A DNA stretch of 49,589 nucleotides from assembly GCA_947258655.1 (NCBI GenBank), contig CAMYJD010000027.1:1-49589 (forward strand), read 5' to 3'. This DNA comes from an uncultured Gammaproteobacteria bacterium (GTDB lineage Bacteria; Pseudomonadota; Gammaproteobacteria; JAADHQ01). The notes beneath the pieces were generated by a model. It had not been told where the DNA came from, searched no databases, and worked only from the letters and a program-made list of their open reading frames with translations. Shown piece after piece: positions 17,090 to 26,743 of the stretch. How positions within the stretch are numbered: the first letter of the stretch is position 1; every line of letters starts with the position of its first letter. A program made the translations under genes and the position numbers.

Positions 17090-17278
17090 ATGATTCCGGA
17101 AAAAGCCAATGAATTGCTCGCCGCACAGGCACTATTGGGCGGCTATAACCGTAATAGCGCCAAACCTAAACTTGCAGATGTTCAGCGTGAACATGAGCAG
17201 GATACAATGGAAAGCCTCATCAACGCCCTGGAACTGGAAAGAATCTTCGGTTTCAAACCCGGAACAGTATTAAGTTAA
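17090..17278 (+). CDS. Small protein of 62 residues between pfp and hppA
   Basis: MIPEKANELLAAQALLGGYN begins an acidic, helix-prone product without signal peptide or membrane segment. It includes HEQDTMESLINALELERIFG and ends in GTVLS. A strong terminator starts at its stop codon, which supports it as a real gene. The ribosome site is poor (GGAC about 14 nt upstream), and a competing ATG at 17083 opens only a nine-codon frame. Function unknown; a regulatory or adaptor role with its neighbours would be a guess. Confidence 0.5.
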   Translation: MIPEKANELLAAQALLGGYNRNSAKPKLADVQREHEQDTMESLINALELERIFGFKPGTVLS

Positions 17279-17310
17279 AAAGCCTCGATTTAACATCAGA
17301 GGCTTTTTTT
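17277..17310 (+). terminator. Intrinsic terminator after the 62-residue ORF
   Basis: AAAAGCCTC pairs with GAGGCTTTT around a 12-nt loop and is followed by a T-run. Confidence 0.85.
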
Positions 17311-17426
17311 GTGTCTGTGTAAAGCAGGCGATATCAAGGCTGGCACTGACAGTACTACCCGCACTCGCGGTGAATAAAATGAGCGCTATAACTAAATAGA
17401 TAAATAATAACGAGGAGGGAGCGGTT

Positions 17427-19475
17427 ATGTTTTTAGGTCTGAACGGACTTACCATTGCGATTATTTGCGCTTTTCTGGCGTTGCTATATGGCATCGTGTC
17501 GATAAAATGGATCCTTGCCAAGCCGATGGGCAATAAACGCATGCAGGAAATCGCTGCAGCCGTGCAGGAAGGCGCCACGGCTTACCTGAATCGCCAGTAC
17601 ACCGCGATCGGCATCGTCGGCGTTGTGATCGCTATTGCCCTGTTTGGTTTCCTTGATAAATACACCGCCATCGGATTCGTTGTCGGTGCAGTACTGTCCG
17701 GCCTGACCGGTTATATCGGTATGAATATCTCGGTACGCGCCAACTCACGCACGGCCGAGGCCGCCCATGATGGCCTCAATGCAGCCATGCAGATCGCTTT
17801 CCGCGGCGGCGCGATCACCGGTATGCTGGTTGTAGGACTGGCCTTGCTGGGCGTTGCCGGCTTTTATTACATCCTCCTGGCAATGGGTGTAGAAGATCCG
17901 ATTCACCCGCTCGTAGGCCTGGCCTTTGGTGGTTCACTGATTTCAATTTTTGCCCGACTCGGTGGTGGCATCTTCACCAAGGGGGCAGATGTGGGTGCGG
18001 ACATCGTCGGCAAGGTCGAGGCCGGCATACCCGAAGATGACCCGCGCAACCCCGCCGTAATCGCCGATAACGTCGGCGATAATGTTGGCGACTGCGCCGG
18101 TATGGCCGCCGACCTGTTTGAAACCTATGCTGTGACCGTGGTCGCAACGATGCTGCTGGGCACACTGTTACTGAGCGACATCGCTACCCAGGCAGCCATT
18201 TATCCGCTGGTACTCGGTGGTGTGTCGATTATTGCATCGATAATCGGTACCTTTTTCGTCAAGGCGCGCGAAGGTGGCAAGATCATGAATGCCCTGTATC
18301 GGGGCCTGATCGTGGCCGGACTACTGGCGGCAGTGGCATTCTATTTTGTCACCCAGTCCGTCATGGGCAGCAACATTGTCCTTGATGGTCAGACCCTGTC
18401 GACGATGAACCTGTTCTACTGCGCACTCATCGGACTCGGACTGACAGCGGCCATGGTTATTATTACCGAGTTTTATACGGCCACCGAATTTGGTCCGGTC
18501 AAACGCATTGCCGCTGCATCAACCACTGGTGATGGCACCAACGTCATCGCCGGTCTGGGCATTTCGATGAAATCCACGGCCGCACCTGTACTGGTCATCT
18601 GTGCCTCTATCTGGGGGGCCTATGATCTGGCTGGTCTGTATGGTATCGCGATTGCGGCAACATCGATGTTGTCAATGACCGGTATCATCGTGGCGCTGGA
18701 TGCCTATGGCCCGATCACCGACAATGCCGGCGGTATTGCCGAAATGGCCGAACTGGATGAGAAGATCCGTAATATCACCGACCCCCTGGATGCGGTAGGT
18801 AATACCACCAAGGCGGTAACCAAGGGTTATGCGATTGGCTCCGCCGGCCTGGCGGCGCTGGTACTGTTTGCCGACTATACCCATGCCCTTGAAGGCATGC
18901 AAAAAGCCGGTGATCCCGCACTGAATTTCTCCCTTGATAACCATATGGTCATTATCGGCCTGTTTATCGGTGGCCTGGTACCGTATCTGTTTGGGGCAAT
19001 GGCTATGGAAGCCGTCGGCCGTGCCGCTGGCGGCATCGTCAACGAGGTACGTCGTCAGTTCAAGGAAATGCCCGGCATCATGGACCATAGCCAGAAACCG
19101 GACTACTCCAAGGCCGTCGATATGTTGACCATTGCTGCGATCAAGGAAATGATCTTGCCATCGCTGCTACCGGTACTGGTACCGATTCTGGTCGGCGTAC
19201 TGCTCGGCAAGGAGGCACTTGGTGGACTGCTGATTGGTACGATTGTGACCGGTCTGTTCGTCGCCATCTCGATGACCACCGGTGGCGGCGCCTGGGACAA
19301 CGCCAAAAAGTACATCGAGGACGGCCATCACGGCGGCAAGGGTTCCGATGCGCACAAGGCCGCGATCACCGGAGATACGGTTGGCGACCCCTATAAGGAT
19401 ACTGCAGGGCCAGCAGTTAACCCATTGATTAAAATAATAAATATTGTCGCTCTGTTGATCGTGCCATTGATTTAG
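17427..19475 (+). CDS. hppA: Membrane proton-pumping pyrophosphatase, K+-independent type
   Basis: The 682-residue protein is a V-type pyrophosphatase with about 16 membrane segments. It hydrolyses PPi to pump H+ or, in reverse, makes PPi from the proton gradient. The catalytic signature [18 protein letters not shown] and [17 protein letters not shown] are intact, as is the C-terminal [16 protein letters not shown]. The motif [10 protein letters not shown] carries Lys462; Lys here (Ala in K+-dependent enzymes) is the established mark of the K+-independent H+-pumping class. A strong GGAGGGAG ribosome site precedes the ATG. It lies downstream of pfp and upstream of soluble ppa. Confidence 0.95.
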   Translation: MFLGLNGLTIAIICAFLALLYGIVSIKWILAKPMGNKRMQEIAAAVQEGATAYLNRQYTAIGIVGVVIAIALFGFLDKYTAIGFVVGAVLSGLTGYIGMNISVRANSRTAEAAHDGLNAAMQIAFRGGAITGMLVVGLALLGVAGFYYILLAMGVEDPIHPLVGLAFGGSLISIFARLGGGIFTKGADVGADIVGKVEAGIPEDDPRNPAVIADNVGDNVGDCAGMAADLFETYAVTVVATMLLGTLLLSDIATQAAIYPLVLGGVSIIASIIGTFFVKAREGGKIMNALYRGLIVAGLLAAVAFYFVTQSVMGSNIVLDGQTLSTMNLFYCALIGLGLTAAMVIITEFYTATEFGPVKRIAAASTTGDGTNVIAGLGISMKSTAAPVLVICASIWGAYDLAGLYGIAIAATSMLSMTGIIVALDAYGPITDNAGGIAEMAELDEKIRNITDPLDAVGNTTKAVTKGYAIGSAGLAALVLFADYTHALEGMQKAGDPALNFSLDNHMVIIGLFIGGLVPYLFGAMAMEAVGRAAGGIVNEVRRQFKEMPGIMDHSQKPDYSKAVDMLTIAAIKEMILPSLLPVLVPILVGVLLGKEALGGLLIGTIVTGLFVAISMTTGGGAWDNAKKYIEDGHHGGKGSDAHKAAITGDTVGDPYKDTAGPAVNPLIKIINIVALLIVPLI

Positions 19476-19538
19476 CCGGGTCGTGAAAATTGTCGCGGGC
19501 AGGCAAGAAATGCTCGCGGCGGTTTCTTTAACATCCAG

Positions 19539-19567
19539 AGGCCGCTATAATGCGGCCTTTGCGTTTT
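19539..19567 (+). terminator. Intrinsic terminator between hppA and ppa
   Basis: AGGCCGC and GCGGCCT pair around the loop TATAAT; TTGCG and six T follow. The TATAAT here is best read as a hairpin loop, not a promoter. Confidence 0.7.
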
Positions 19568-19585
19568 TTCAGTGGGTAGCCAATC

Positions 19586-20134
19586 ATGAATCTGGATAGA
19601 GTCACATCGGGTAGCGATGTACCAAACGAAATCAATGTCATCATCGAGATACCCTCGCATAGTGATCCGGTCAAATATGAAGTAGACAAGGAAACCGGCG
19701 CCATGTATGTCGATCGCTTCATGACCACGGCGATGCACTACCCTTGCAATTACGGCTACGTACCGAACACGTTGTCGAAAGACGGCGACCCGGTCGACGT
19801 GCTGGTGCTGACACCGGTACCGCTGATCAGCGGCTCAGTGGTAGCCTGTCGCCCGGTTGGTGTTCTGAAAATGACAGACGAATCGGGTGATGATGCCAAG
19901 ATACTGGCAGTACCGATCGACAAACTGTGCAAGGCCTACCGCAATGTTCAGGATTTTCGTGACGTGTCACCAGTGATGCTGGATCAGGTCGCACATTTTT
20001 TTGAGCACTACAAAGACCTGGACGAAGGCAAGTGGGTGCGTGTGGAAGGCTGGGCTGGCGTGGACGAAGCCAAACAGGAAATCCTGGACAGCCAGGAAAT
20101 GTACCAGAACGCACCGGAAAAACCGAATTTCTGA
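19586..20134 (+). CDS. ppa: Soluble inorganic pyrophosphatase (family I)
   Basis: The 182-residue enzyme hydrolyses cytoplasmic PPi without energy capture. Family I features are visible: [29 protein letters not shown], and [12 protein letters not shown] with the metal-binding aspartates, then [11 protein letters not shown]. Its role beside hppA and pfp is notable because it would waste the PPi those enzymes use; it may be controlled or used only in some conditions. No strong ribosome site is seen. Confidence 0.95.
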   Translation: MNLDRVTSGSDVPNEINVIIEIPSHSDPVKYEVDKETGAMYVDRFMTTAMHYPCNYGYVPNTLSKDGDPVDVLVLTPVPLISGSVVACRPVGVLKMTDESGDDAKILAVPIDKLCKAYRNVQDFRDVSPVMLDQVAHFFEHYKDLDEGKWVRVEGWAGVDEAKQEILDSQEMYQNAPEKPNF

Positions 20135-20209
20135 TGCCATGAAGGTTGGTATTGTTGCGGACAACCACGAGAACCTTTATTTCCAGCCAATCAGTACGGT
20201 GACAACATT

Positions 20210-20749
20210 ATGATGATTTGCATACTCTCCGACAGTCACGACAATCTGCGCCTGCTCGAGGCCGCGATTGCCGACAGCAAGCGCCGCGGCGCGGAGGCCG
20301 TCGTACATTGTGGTGATGTAGTCGCCCCGAGTACCTTGAAGGTCACCAGGCGCTATGAACTGCCCGTACATGTCATTCACGGCAACAATACCGGTGACCA
20401 GTTCACGCTGCACCGTATGGCAGAAAAATCCGGTGGTCAATTGTCCTATTACGGCCAGGATGCAGGGATAGAATTAGGGGGACGCAAAATCTTTATTGTC
20501 CATTACCCACATTATGCCGAGGCCATGGCCACGACTGGCGAATGGGACATGGTCTGCTGCGGCCATGACCACTTGATCCGGGTCGAATGGCTCGACAATA
20601 TCAAGGGCGGTAAAACCGTTCTGGTCAACCCGGGCACCGTCGCCGGTATCGGCGCGCCGGCCACCTATATCATGGGCGACCTGGATAAAATGGAATTCGA
20701 GGCCATTGAACTGGATATGGCTGATATATTAACTGCAGGGGAAAGGTAA
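20210..20749 (+). CDS. Metallophosphoesterase, YfcE/MJ0936 type
   Basis: The 179-residue protein has the calcineurin-like metal-binding set of the small phosphodiesterases: SDSHDN near the start, HCGDVV, HGNNTG, and CGHDH with a later NPGT. It is cytoplasmic. Members hydrolyse phosphodiesters in vitro; the physiological substrate is usually unknown. The start could be either of two adjacent ATG codons (20210 or 20213). The stop codon TAA lies inside the first units of a palindromic repeat. Confidence 0.88.
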   Translation: MMICILSDSHDNLRLLEAAIADSKRRGAEAVVHCGDVVAPSTLKVTRRYELPVHVIHGNNTGDQFTLHRMAEKSGGQLSYYGQDAGIELGGRKIFIVHYPHYAEAMATTGEWDMVCCGHDHLIRVEWLDNIKGGKTVLVNPGTVAGIGAPATYIMGDLDKMEFEAIELDMADILTAGER

Positions 20750-20853
20750 AAGGGTAAAGATACAAGGGAATGCCGCTCGGCCAGGGCCGACCACTGTTGA
20801 TATATGAGGCAGGCATTAGCCCACTCTACCCCTTTACCCTTTTATCTTTTCTC
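20738..20853. repeat. Heptamer-arm palindrome, second sequence type
   Basis: The left arm (20738-20768) is four 7-nt units of the kind GGGTAAA/GGTAAAA followed by GGG. The right arm (20826-20853) is four complementary 7-nt units. The unit sequence differs from the soe/moa copies, but the plan (four heptamers per arm, facing arms) is the same. The left arm overlaps the phosphoesterase stop and the right arm ends 5 nt before the stop of yjbQ. Confidence 0.7.
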
Positions 20854-20858
20854 TGCCT

Positions 20859-21281
20859 TTAATCCGCTACCGTGATACTGATAGAGCGTCGATGCCCGTG
20901 GGTACGATGCTCCCACAGGTAAATACCCTGCCATGTGCCGAGATCACAACGGCCGTGCTGGACCGGAATCGTTAGCCCTGTGCTGGTCAATATCGTTCTA
21001 ATATGCGCAGGCATATCATCTGGCCCTTCATCGATATGCTCGAACAGCGGATCACCATCGGGTACCAGCCGCGCCATAAAGCGGTCAAGATCTGCTCGTA
21101 CTGTAGGATCTGCATTTTCACACAACATCAACGATGCACTGGTGTGATGCACGAACACATGACAAAGGCCCTGCTCCACATTGCTTTGTGCTACCACCTG
21201 CTGTACTTCACGGGTGGCATCGTAGCTTCCGCGACCACGCGTGTTTATATTTATTTTTTGCTGATACATAAAACCTGTCAA
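20859..21281 (-). CDS. yjbQ: YjbQ-family protein (UPF0047)
   Basis: The 140-residue product has the conserved YjbQ core: VFVHHTSASLMLCENADPTV, then PDGDPLFEH...DDMPAHIRT, and C-terminal GRCDLGTWQGIYLWEHR. Members show weak thiamine-phosphate-synthase-like activity. The true start may be the second Met (about 21269, MYQQK), since family members start near there. It is encoded toward the phosphoesterase gene across a palindromic repeat. thiC is elsewhere in the window. Confidence 0.9.
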   Translation of the reverse strand: MTGFMYQQKININTRGRGSYDATREVQQVVAQSNVEQGLCHVFVHHTSASLMLCENADPTVRADLDRFMARLVPDGDPLFEHIDEGPDDMPAHIRTILTSTGLTIPVQHGRCDLGTWQGIYLWEHRTHGHRRSISITVAD

Positions 21282-21373
21282 TTCATAATCGTCTGGTCAG
21301 AAATGTTAGCCGATATGCATAACAAATCAAAATTTCATCCTGACTATAAATGTTGCAGATGATCAAAACCCGG

Positions 21374-23029
21374 TTATATCGGACAACTAATATCCCCCAG
21401 TCTACGCGTCAATAACATGTTCTCGCGGTAGTCAATCGGAACAACAACCAGGCTCGGACCTGACTCATTACACGCCTTTTCCAGACTCGCGTGCAGCTCG
21501 CGGCTATTACTGACATAGTGCCCATGCCAGCCAAATGCGCTAGCCAGTTGCAGCCAATCCGGATTATCAAAAGACAAATCGGTATGATGGCCAAATTCAT
21601 TGGTCTGCTTCCACGCAATCAGGCCATAACTTTTGTCCTCCCAGACCATAACGACGATATTCGACTGCAGGCGTTTCGCTGTTTCCATTTCCTGCACATT
21701 CATCATGAAACCGGCATCACCGCAGATAGCCATGATACGACGATCAGGGAAAACCAGACTGGCACCGATCGCACCGGGCAAGGCAAAACCCATCGAACAG
21801 AAACCGTTCGGGATCAGGCAGGTATTGGGTTCATGACACTGGTAATGCCTGGCCACCCACATCTTGTGTGCGCCGACATCCGACAGCAGGATGTCTTCGG
21901 GCCCCATGACCGAACGCACATCCCACAGAACCTTTTGCGGTTTAATCAGGCCTTCGGCATCATCATGATTGTGCAGTTCCAGCTCGGCCGTCATATCCCG
22001 CCGCGTGGCGGCCTGCTGGGCCAGGTCATAGTCAGGCACACCCTTATCGTCGAAGCGTTCATTCAACATCCACAGCGTGTGGGCAAGATCACCAACGACC
22101 TCGACTTCAGGATGATAGTGCTCGTCTATTTCCGCAGGTAAAAAGTCTGCATGGACAATATTCTTGTCCTTGGCCCTGTTCCACAGATAGGGATGATATT
22201 CGACCATATCATAGCCAAGGGTAATGACGAGGTCAGCCGCGTCCAGCGCACAGGCCACGACATCCTTGGATTGCAGTCCGATCGTATACAGACAGTAATC
22301 AGCATCCATATCCACGCAACCCTTCGCCATAAACGTGCTGATGACACCAATGCCGGTTTTCTCACACAGGATACGTAGCTGCTTGCTGGCACGCTTTCGT
22401 ATACAGCCATTGCCGGCAATAATGATCGGGCGCCTGGCATTCCTGATTTTATTGAAGGCCTGGCCGACTATCTTGTCATCGGCGACCGGTCTGCGGAAAC
22501 GGATCGGATGCATCGGCTCGGCATCGGTGCGCTGTTTGGCGATGTCCTCGGGCAACTCCAGATGACAGGCACCCGGTTTTTCCGTGCGCGCCAGACGTAC
22601 CGCCTTACGTATCATTTCCGGAATATTATTCGGATGTATCACTGATTGCGCCCATTTTGTCACCGGCTCAAACATCGATACCACATCCATGACCTGGTGC
22701 GATTCCTTGTGCAGGCGGGTAGATGCCCCCTGTCCGGTTATGACCAGCATCGGCGAGCGATCCATATTTGAGTCTGCTACACCGGTGATCAGATTGGTCG
22801 CACCCGGGCCCAGCGTTCCCAGGCAACAGGCGGGATTGCCTGTCAGGCGTCCATAGACCTCGGCCATGAACGCTGCGCCCTGCTCGTGTCGGGTCAGGAT
22901 AAAACGAATCTTGTCCGATTTATCCAGTGACATCATAAAATCGGCATTTTCCTCACCAGGTACGCCGAAGATATATTCAATGCCTTCCTTTTCCAGACAG
23001 CGTACGAACAAATCTGAGGCTTTAATCAT
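21374..23029 (-). CDS. Thiamine-diphosphate enzyme, acetolactate synthase-like
   Basis: The 551-residue protein has the three-domain plan of acetolactate synthases: N-terminal pyrimidine-binding part with FGVPGEEN and RHEQGAAFMAE, a middle domain, and a C-terminal TPP-binding motif starting CGDAGFMMNVQE. There is no small regulatory subunit gene next to it, so it may be a catabolic (AlsS-like) form or another TPP decarboxylase/carboligase. Family is certain, exact reaction is not. It is divergent from the thioredoxin gene. Confidence 0.85.
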   Translation of the reverse strand: MIKASDLFVRCLEKEGIEYIFGVPGEENADFMMSLDKSDKIRFILTRHEQGAAFMAEVYGRLTGNPACCLGTLGPGATNLITGVADSNMDRSPMLVITGQGASTRLHKESHQVMDVVSMFEPVTKWAQSVIHPNNIPEMIRKAVRLARTEKPGACHLELPEDIAKQRTDAEPMHPIRFRRPVADDKIVGQAFNKIRNARRPIIIAGNGCIRKRASKQLRILCEKTGIGVISTFMAKGCVDMDADYCLYTIGLQSKDVVACALDAADLVITLGYDMVEYHPYLWNRAKDKNIVHADFLPAEIDEHYHPEVEVVGDLAHTLWMLNERFDDKGVPDYDLAQQAATRRDMTAELELHNHDDAEGLIKPQKVLWDVRSVMGPEDILLSDVGAHKMWVARHYQCHEPNTCLIPNGFCSMGFALPGAIGASLVFPDRRIMAICGDAGFMMNVQEMETAKRLQSNIVVMVWEDKSYGLIAWKQTNEFGHHTDLSFDNPDWLQLASAFGWHGHYVSNSRELHASLEKACNESGPSLVVVPIDYRENMLLTRRLGDISCPI

Positions 23030-23245
23030 CTATGGGTCCTTGTGTATTTATAGTTATCATAAATGTCGACGACTTGTGACAATACTTTGGCAAAACCTGT
23101 TCTTTTTTTATAATATTAGCGGGGATTGCTGTTTCAGCCAGTTTATTTGAGCGGTTGTCACGCGCCCAACAGCCCCATTTCATCGATATATTATTGTCTG
23201 CGGCACAGGCCCCGCAACGACAGATAACGGGACCATATATTTATA

Positions 23246-23593
23246 ATGAAAGATGTAGTTAAAGATATTTATGACGTTTCCTTACATGATTTCGACAAAC
23301 GCGTGATCGAAGCATCTGCACACAGACCGATTCTGGTCGATTTCTGGGCTGACTGGTGTTCACCATGCATTGTCATTGCACCGATTCTGACGCAAATTAT
23401 CGAGGATTTTGGCGGACAGGTCGCCCTGGCAAAACTGGAAGTGGATGAAGGAGATAATATGAAAATTGCGGGACGCTATCAGACCCGTGGATTCCCGACC
23501 GTTATTCTGGTCAGGAATGGCGAGGAAATGGACCGCTTTACCGGCGCCAAACCCAGGCATTTTATCCGTGAGTTTGTCGAGAGACACCTGTAA
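23246..23593 (+). CDS. Thioredoxin-family protein with WCSPC active site
   Basis: The 115-residue cytoplasmic protein has a thioredoxin fold with WADWCSPCIVIAP and the cis-proline in TRGFPTVILV. The active site is CSPC rather than the usual CGPC, which should change its redox potential and partners. There is no signal peptide. It could reduce disulfides or serve as a general reductant; no dedicated partner is adjacent. Confidence 0.88.
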   Translation: MKDVVKDIYDVSLHDFDKRVIEASAHRPILVDFWADWCSPCIVIAPILTQIIEDFGGQVALAKLEVDEGDNMKIAGRYQTRGFPTVILVRNGEEMDRFTGAKPRHFIREFVERHL

Positions 23594-23668
23594 CACATAA
23601 CCCACGGTCCCAGGTAAACATTACCTCTGCCTATACGCCTTCCCGAGAACGGGCAGGAAACTCGTCAA

Positions 23669-23989
23669 TCAAACCACGATTTCTGTATTCAGTGGTTCGC
23701 CGTGTATATCGATATTGACCGATTTGACGCCGGGAATCCTGCTGACGATATATCCGGCCATGAGTTGGGCCAACGTCCTGTTTTCGGTATCGATCGCGGT
23801 CAGCATCTTGTCTGCCGCAATCTGCGCACGCATCATTGCATCCGGATTCTCGACATAGGTAGGCCCGATTTTCCAGCCCTTGTCCATATCGCTATCCATT
23901 TTGTTGAAGAAATCATCGGCGTCGCTCAATATCGCTTCGGGTACCTCGATCTTGATGGCCTGACCGTCAACAAATACATCTAATATCAT
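23669..23989 (-). CDS. Conserved-type hypothetical protein, 106 residues
   Basis: I place the start at ATG 23989 (MILDVFVDGQAIKIEVPEAI), which has GGAGAC upstream; the longer frame up to 24112 overlaps moaC and is less likely. The product is acidic and without signal or membrane segment. It contains FFNKMDSDMDKGWKIGPTYV and ends in NTEIVV. I do not recognise a named family. It is the downstream neighbour of moaC on the same strand. Confidence 0.7.
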   Translation of the reverse strand: MILDVFVDGQAIKIEVPEAILSDADDFFNKMDSDMDKGWKIGPTYVENPDAMMRAQIAADKMLTAIDTENRTLAQLMAGYIVSRIPGVKSVNIDIHGEPLNTEIVV

Positions 23990-24083
23990 AATACGTCTCC
24001 GAACTAACAGAACAGGGATTTTAACAGAAATGAAGCCGGTTTGCGTGACATAGCCTCTAGATTTCCCGACCCAGACAAGGGTA

Positions 24084-24557
24084 TTAGCGGCTCCAGTCCC
24101 CTGATTTGCCACCGGATTTCTTCAGCAGGCGTACATCGCTGATCTCCATACCGCGGTCGATGGCCTTGCACATGTCATAGATGGTCAGCAATGCTATCTG
24201 GGTCGCCGTCAGTGCCTCCATCTCGACACCGGTCTGCGCACGGGTCTCGACCGTCGTCACACAATGCACGGCATGCCGATCCTCGTCAGCCTGCAACTCG
24301 ATCTCGACATGCGTAAGCGCCAGGGGATGACACAGAGGTATCAGGTCTGCGGTCTTTTTTGCAGCCATAATGCCGGCGATGCGGGCAATACCTAATACAT
24401 CACCTTTTTTATGTGTTCCCTGCAGAATGCGCTCGAGGGTCTGCGCCTGCATGGATATACGCCCTTCGACCACCGCTTGTCGAAGTGTTGTCGCCTTGTC
24501 GCCGACATCGACCATATGGGCTTCGCCGGACTGATTGAAATGGGTCAGTTCTGCCAT
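24084..24557 (-). CDS. moaC: Cyclic pyranopterin monophosphate synthase
   Basis: This 157-residue enzyme makes cyclic pyranopterin monophosphate, the first stable molybdopterin precursor. Key family segments are [28 protein letters not shown] and [16 protein letters not shown] with the catalytic Lys region near MCKAIDRGM. The gene is divergent from moaDE across 120 nt. It supports SoeA and any other molybdoenzyme. Confidence 0.95.
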   Translation of the reverse strand: MAELTHFNQSGEAHMVDVGDKATTLRQAVVEGRISMQAQTLERILQGTHKKGDVLGIARIAGIMAAKKTADLIPLCHPLALTHVEIELQADEDRHAVHCVTTVETRAQTGVEMEALTATQIALLTIYDMCKAIDRGMEISDVRLLKKSGGKSGDWSR

Positions 24558-24677
24558 GATTTTCAGGGCTTTTCTACAGCCTTTGTCTTGATTAAGGTAT
24601 AATGGATACTAAGCCAGTTACTGCGGTGACGCAAACTGGATATATCAATATATTTTCCAGTCATTTCCAGGATTATC

Positions 24678-24911
24678 ATGAGTATCACAGTGCTTTATTT
24701 CGCATCATTAAGGGAACAAATGGGCAGGGCCGACGATCACATCGAGGCCGGCACAGCCACTACCGTCAGTGAAGTCTGGTCCAGGATCAGTGAGGGCGTG
24801 GAAATGCCTGCCAATATCCTATGTTCCATCAACAAGGAATACGTCGATGCCGGACACAGTGTCAAGGACGGTGATGAAGTCGCATTCTTCCCGCCGGTAA
24901 CGGGAGGCTGA
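24678..24911 (+). CDS. moaD: Molybdopterin synthase small subunit
   Basis: The 77-residue ubiquitin-like protein ends in VTGG, the C-terminal Gly-Gly that becomes the thiocarboxylate sulfur donor. Its stop is immediately followed by the moaE ATG, so the two are translationally coupled. Confidence 0.95.
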   Translation: MSITVLYFASLREQMGRADDHIEAGTATTVSEVWSRISEGVEMPANILCSINKEYVDAGHSVKDGDEVAFFPPVTGG

Positions 24912-25343
24912 ATGATCCAGCTCCGTGAAAGTCGCTTCGATCCGTGGCTGGAGTTACAGGCCTACCAGGACAGCCTTGCAATAAAGGGAAAATATGGCGC
25001 CACGGCTGTGTTTGTCGGCAGTATGCGCGATTTTAATGAAGGCGACGAGGTCAGGGCCATGACCCTCGAACATTATCCTGGCATGACAGAACAGTACCTG
25101 GACAAGATCGTGCACGAGGCCGTACAGAAATGGCCACTACTTGACAGCCTGGTCATACACCGGGTCGGCGATATCCTCCCCGACGACAGCATTGTACTGG
25201 TCGCGGTCTGGTGCGCACATCGCGCCAGCGCCTTTGACGCCAGCCGCTATATTATGGAAGAACTGAAATCGAATGCCCCGTTCTGGAAAAAGGAGACCCT
25301 TACAGAAGGCACGCGCTGGGTGGAGAAAAACACCCCCAGTTAA
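24912..25343 (+). CDS. moaE: Molybdopterin synthase large subunit
   Basis: The 143-residue subunit converts cyclic pyranopterin monophosphate to molybdopterin with MoaD. Family motifs seen are GATAVFVGSMRD, LEHYPGMTE, IHRVGDILPDDSIVLVAV, and the C-terminal KSNAPFWKKE with catalytic lysines. It follows moaD with no gap and is followed by heptamer palindrome 3. Confidence 0.95.
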   Translation: MIQLRESRFDPWLELQAYQDSLAIKGKYGATAVFVGSMRDFNEGDEVRAMTLEHYPGMTEQYLDKIVHEAVQKWPLLDSLVIHRVGDILPDDSIVLVAVWCAHRASAFDASRYIMEELKSNAPFWKKETLTEGTRWVEKNTPS

Positions 25344-25347
25344 ATCA

Positions 25348-25429
25348 GTAGCGAGTGGCTAGTTGCGAGGTTAAATACGTCCAAGCATTTTGCGATTTTT
25401 CTAGCCACTCGCTACTAGCCACTAGCTAC
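25348..25429. repeat. Heptamer-arm palindrome 3 (after moaE)
   Basis: The left arm (25348-25370) has three GTNGCKA-type units plus GG. The right arm (25401-25429) has C plus four complementary units. It sits 4 nt after the moaE stop, between two convergent genes, so here it could also act in transcription end formation. Confidence 0.8.
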
Positions 25430-25501
25430 TTATATTTGCGGTAAAAATTTTATGCTCATGAGCAATAATAACCATAAGCTCAACGAACAATCACAGCCAC
25501 A

Positions 25502-26365
25502 TCAAACTTCCGCAAATATATAAGAAACCCATGACTCCTGGTTTTCCACTTCGCTGACCTCGATATAGTCTCCACTGGCGACCAGGTAACCTTCATCGTC
25601 TTCATCGTCCCGGTATTCTTCCCAGTATACGTGCACCTTTGAAAAACCTGCCTCCAGCAATAGTTCATGCACTTCCGGGATCGTCCACAGACGCCAGTCA
25701 TACGTGAATGCAGGCTCCAGCCTCGAGCCATCCTTGAACTTGAAGTTAATATGACAGAGTATTTCATTGGTAACAGGATTATATTTTTCCTGCTCCCAGA
25801 TGAATGTAAACGGTTCGCCCTCGACCTTGCGTTTCTCCCTGGTGCTGGTTATCGCTTCAGTGCCACCAAAAATATCGAGCATCAGCACACCATCATCATT
25901 CAGGCCCTTGCGCACCGACTTGAAGTAGCGGCGTAACAGATCGCGGGTCTTGAAAACGTTGTAACTGAAATTTAATGCACAGGTGATATCCACCTTCGGC
26001 TTGTTCACCTTGAGCACATCGCCATTTACGAGTTCTACACGCGCAGCCACCTTTTTTCCTGCGGGCTCGACATTATGTTCGCGCCCCCAAGCCAATGTGT
26101 CTGCGCACAGATCGACACCCTGGGCTGTACGCGTGGGTGTATCCCGACACCAGGCAACGGACAATAACGCGGTACCGCAGAAGTCCTCGCGAAAACTGAG
26201 CGGTTCCCTACCACGAATGTCGCGGTACTTTTCCACCATCAGCCCAAGTTCAACATCGGTATCCTGAACTGACTTCTGATACAACTGATGACGATCTGCC
26301 TGACTTGCCATTAGTGGCTTTTTCTTTGCCTGTTTTTTCTTTTCCAGTCTGCTTTGCTTGCCCAT
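25502..26365 (-). CDS. Class I SAM-dependent methyltransferase
   Basis: The 287-residue protein begins with a very basic stretch (MGKQSRLEKKKQAKKK), then a Rossmann methyltransferase fold with EDFCGTALLSVAW, an acidic VDLCADTLAWG, and INGDVL-like VNGDVLKV. The late part has WEQEKYNP and an aromatic, acidic end. Substrate unknown. It is monocistronic and converges on moaE. Confidence 0.8.
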   Translation of the reverse strand: MGKQSRLEKKKQAKKKPLMASQADRHQLYQKSVQDTDVELGLMVEKYRDIRGREPLSFREDFCGTALLSVAWCRDTPTRTAQGVDLCADTLAWGREHNVEPAGKKVAARVELVNGDVLKVNKPKVDITCALNFSYNVFKTRDLLRRYFKSVRKGLNDDGVLMLDIFGGTEAITSTREKRKVEGEPFTFIWEQEKYNPVTNEILCHINFKFKDGSRLEPAFTYDWRLWTIPEVHELLLEAGFSKVHVYWEEYRDDEDDEGYLVASGDYIEVSEVENQESWVSYIFAEV

Positions 26366-26743
26366 AACCTGTCTTTACGTTTATTGCTTGCATGCACTGT
26401 AAGAGAAAACAGCAACAAGATCAAACAAGCCAGGTTGCATACAGCAAACATCATCACAACGCCGATACGGGTTGGATAATTTTACTGCAAGCGCAGGTCA
26501 ACAGACGCCGAAATCCTGCTTGGCTGCATTAATGAACCTCGTTGCTGCTGCTAGCAAGAGCGACCGTGCTCAATCATGCCGCACCAGCCTCGCAGTCACT
26601 CGCACAATTGAATAAACACCTAACTGACTGATTTATATGCGACTGTTGCCAGCGAACACTATCGATTAGAAATATTACGGAATTCGTCCTATAATTATAT
26701 TATATAGTTATTAACAGTAATACTATCCAATAGAGAGACGATT
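26366..26743. other. Spacer upstream of the 74-residue gene
   Basis: Divergent promoter region of about 380 nt. A run with TATAAT-like words at about 26690-26705 is seen. No gene or clear -35 could be supported. Confidence 0.35.

Noticed and set aside
19546-19551. TATAAT as a -10 box for ppa
   Set aside because: It is the loop of a GC-rich terminator hairpin and has no matching -35.
23990-24112. N-terminal extension of the 106-residue protein
   Set aside because: The extension overlaps moaC, lacks a ribosome site and reads as non-coding; ATG 23989 has GGAGAC upstream.
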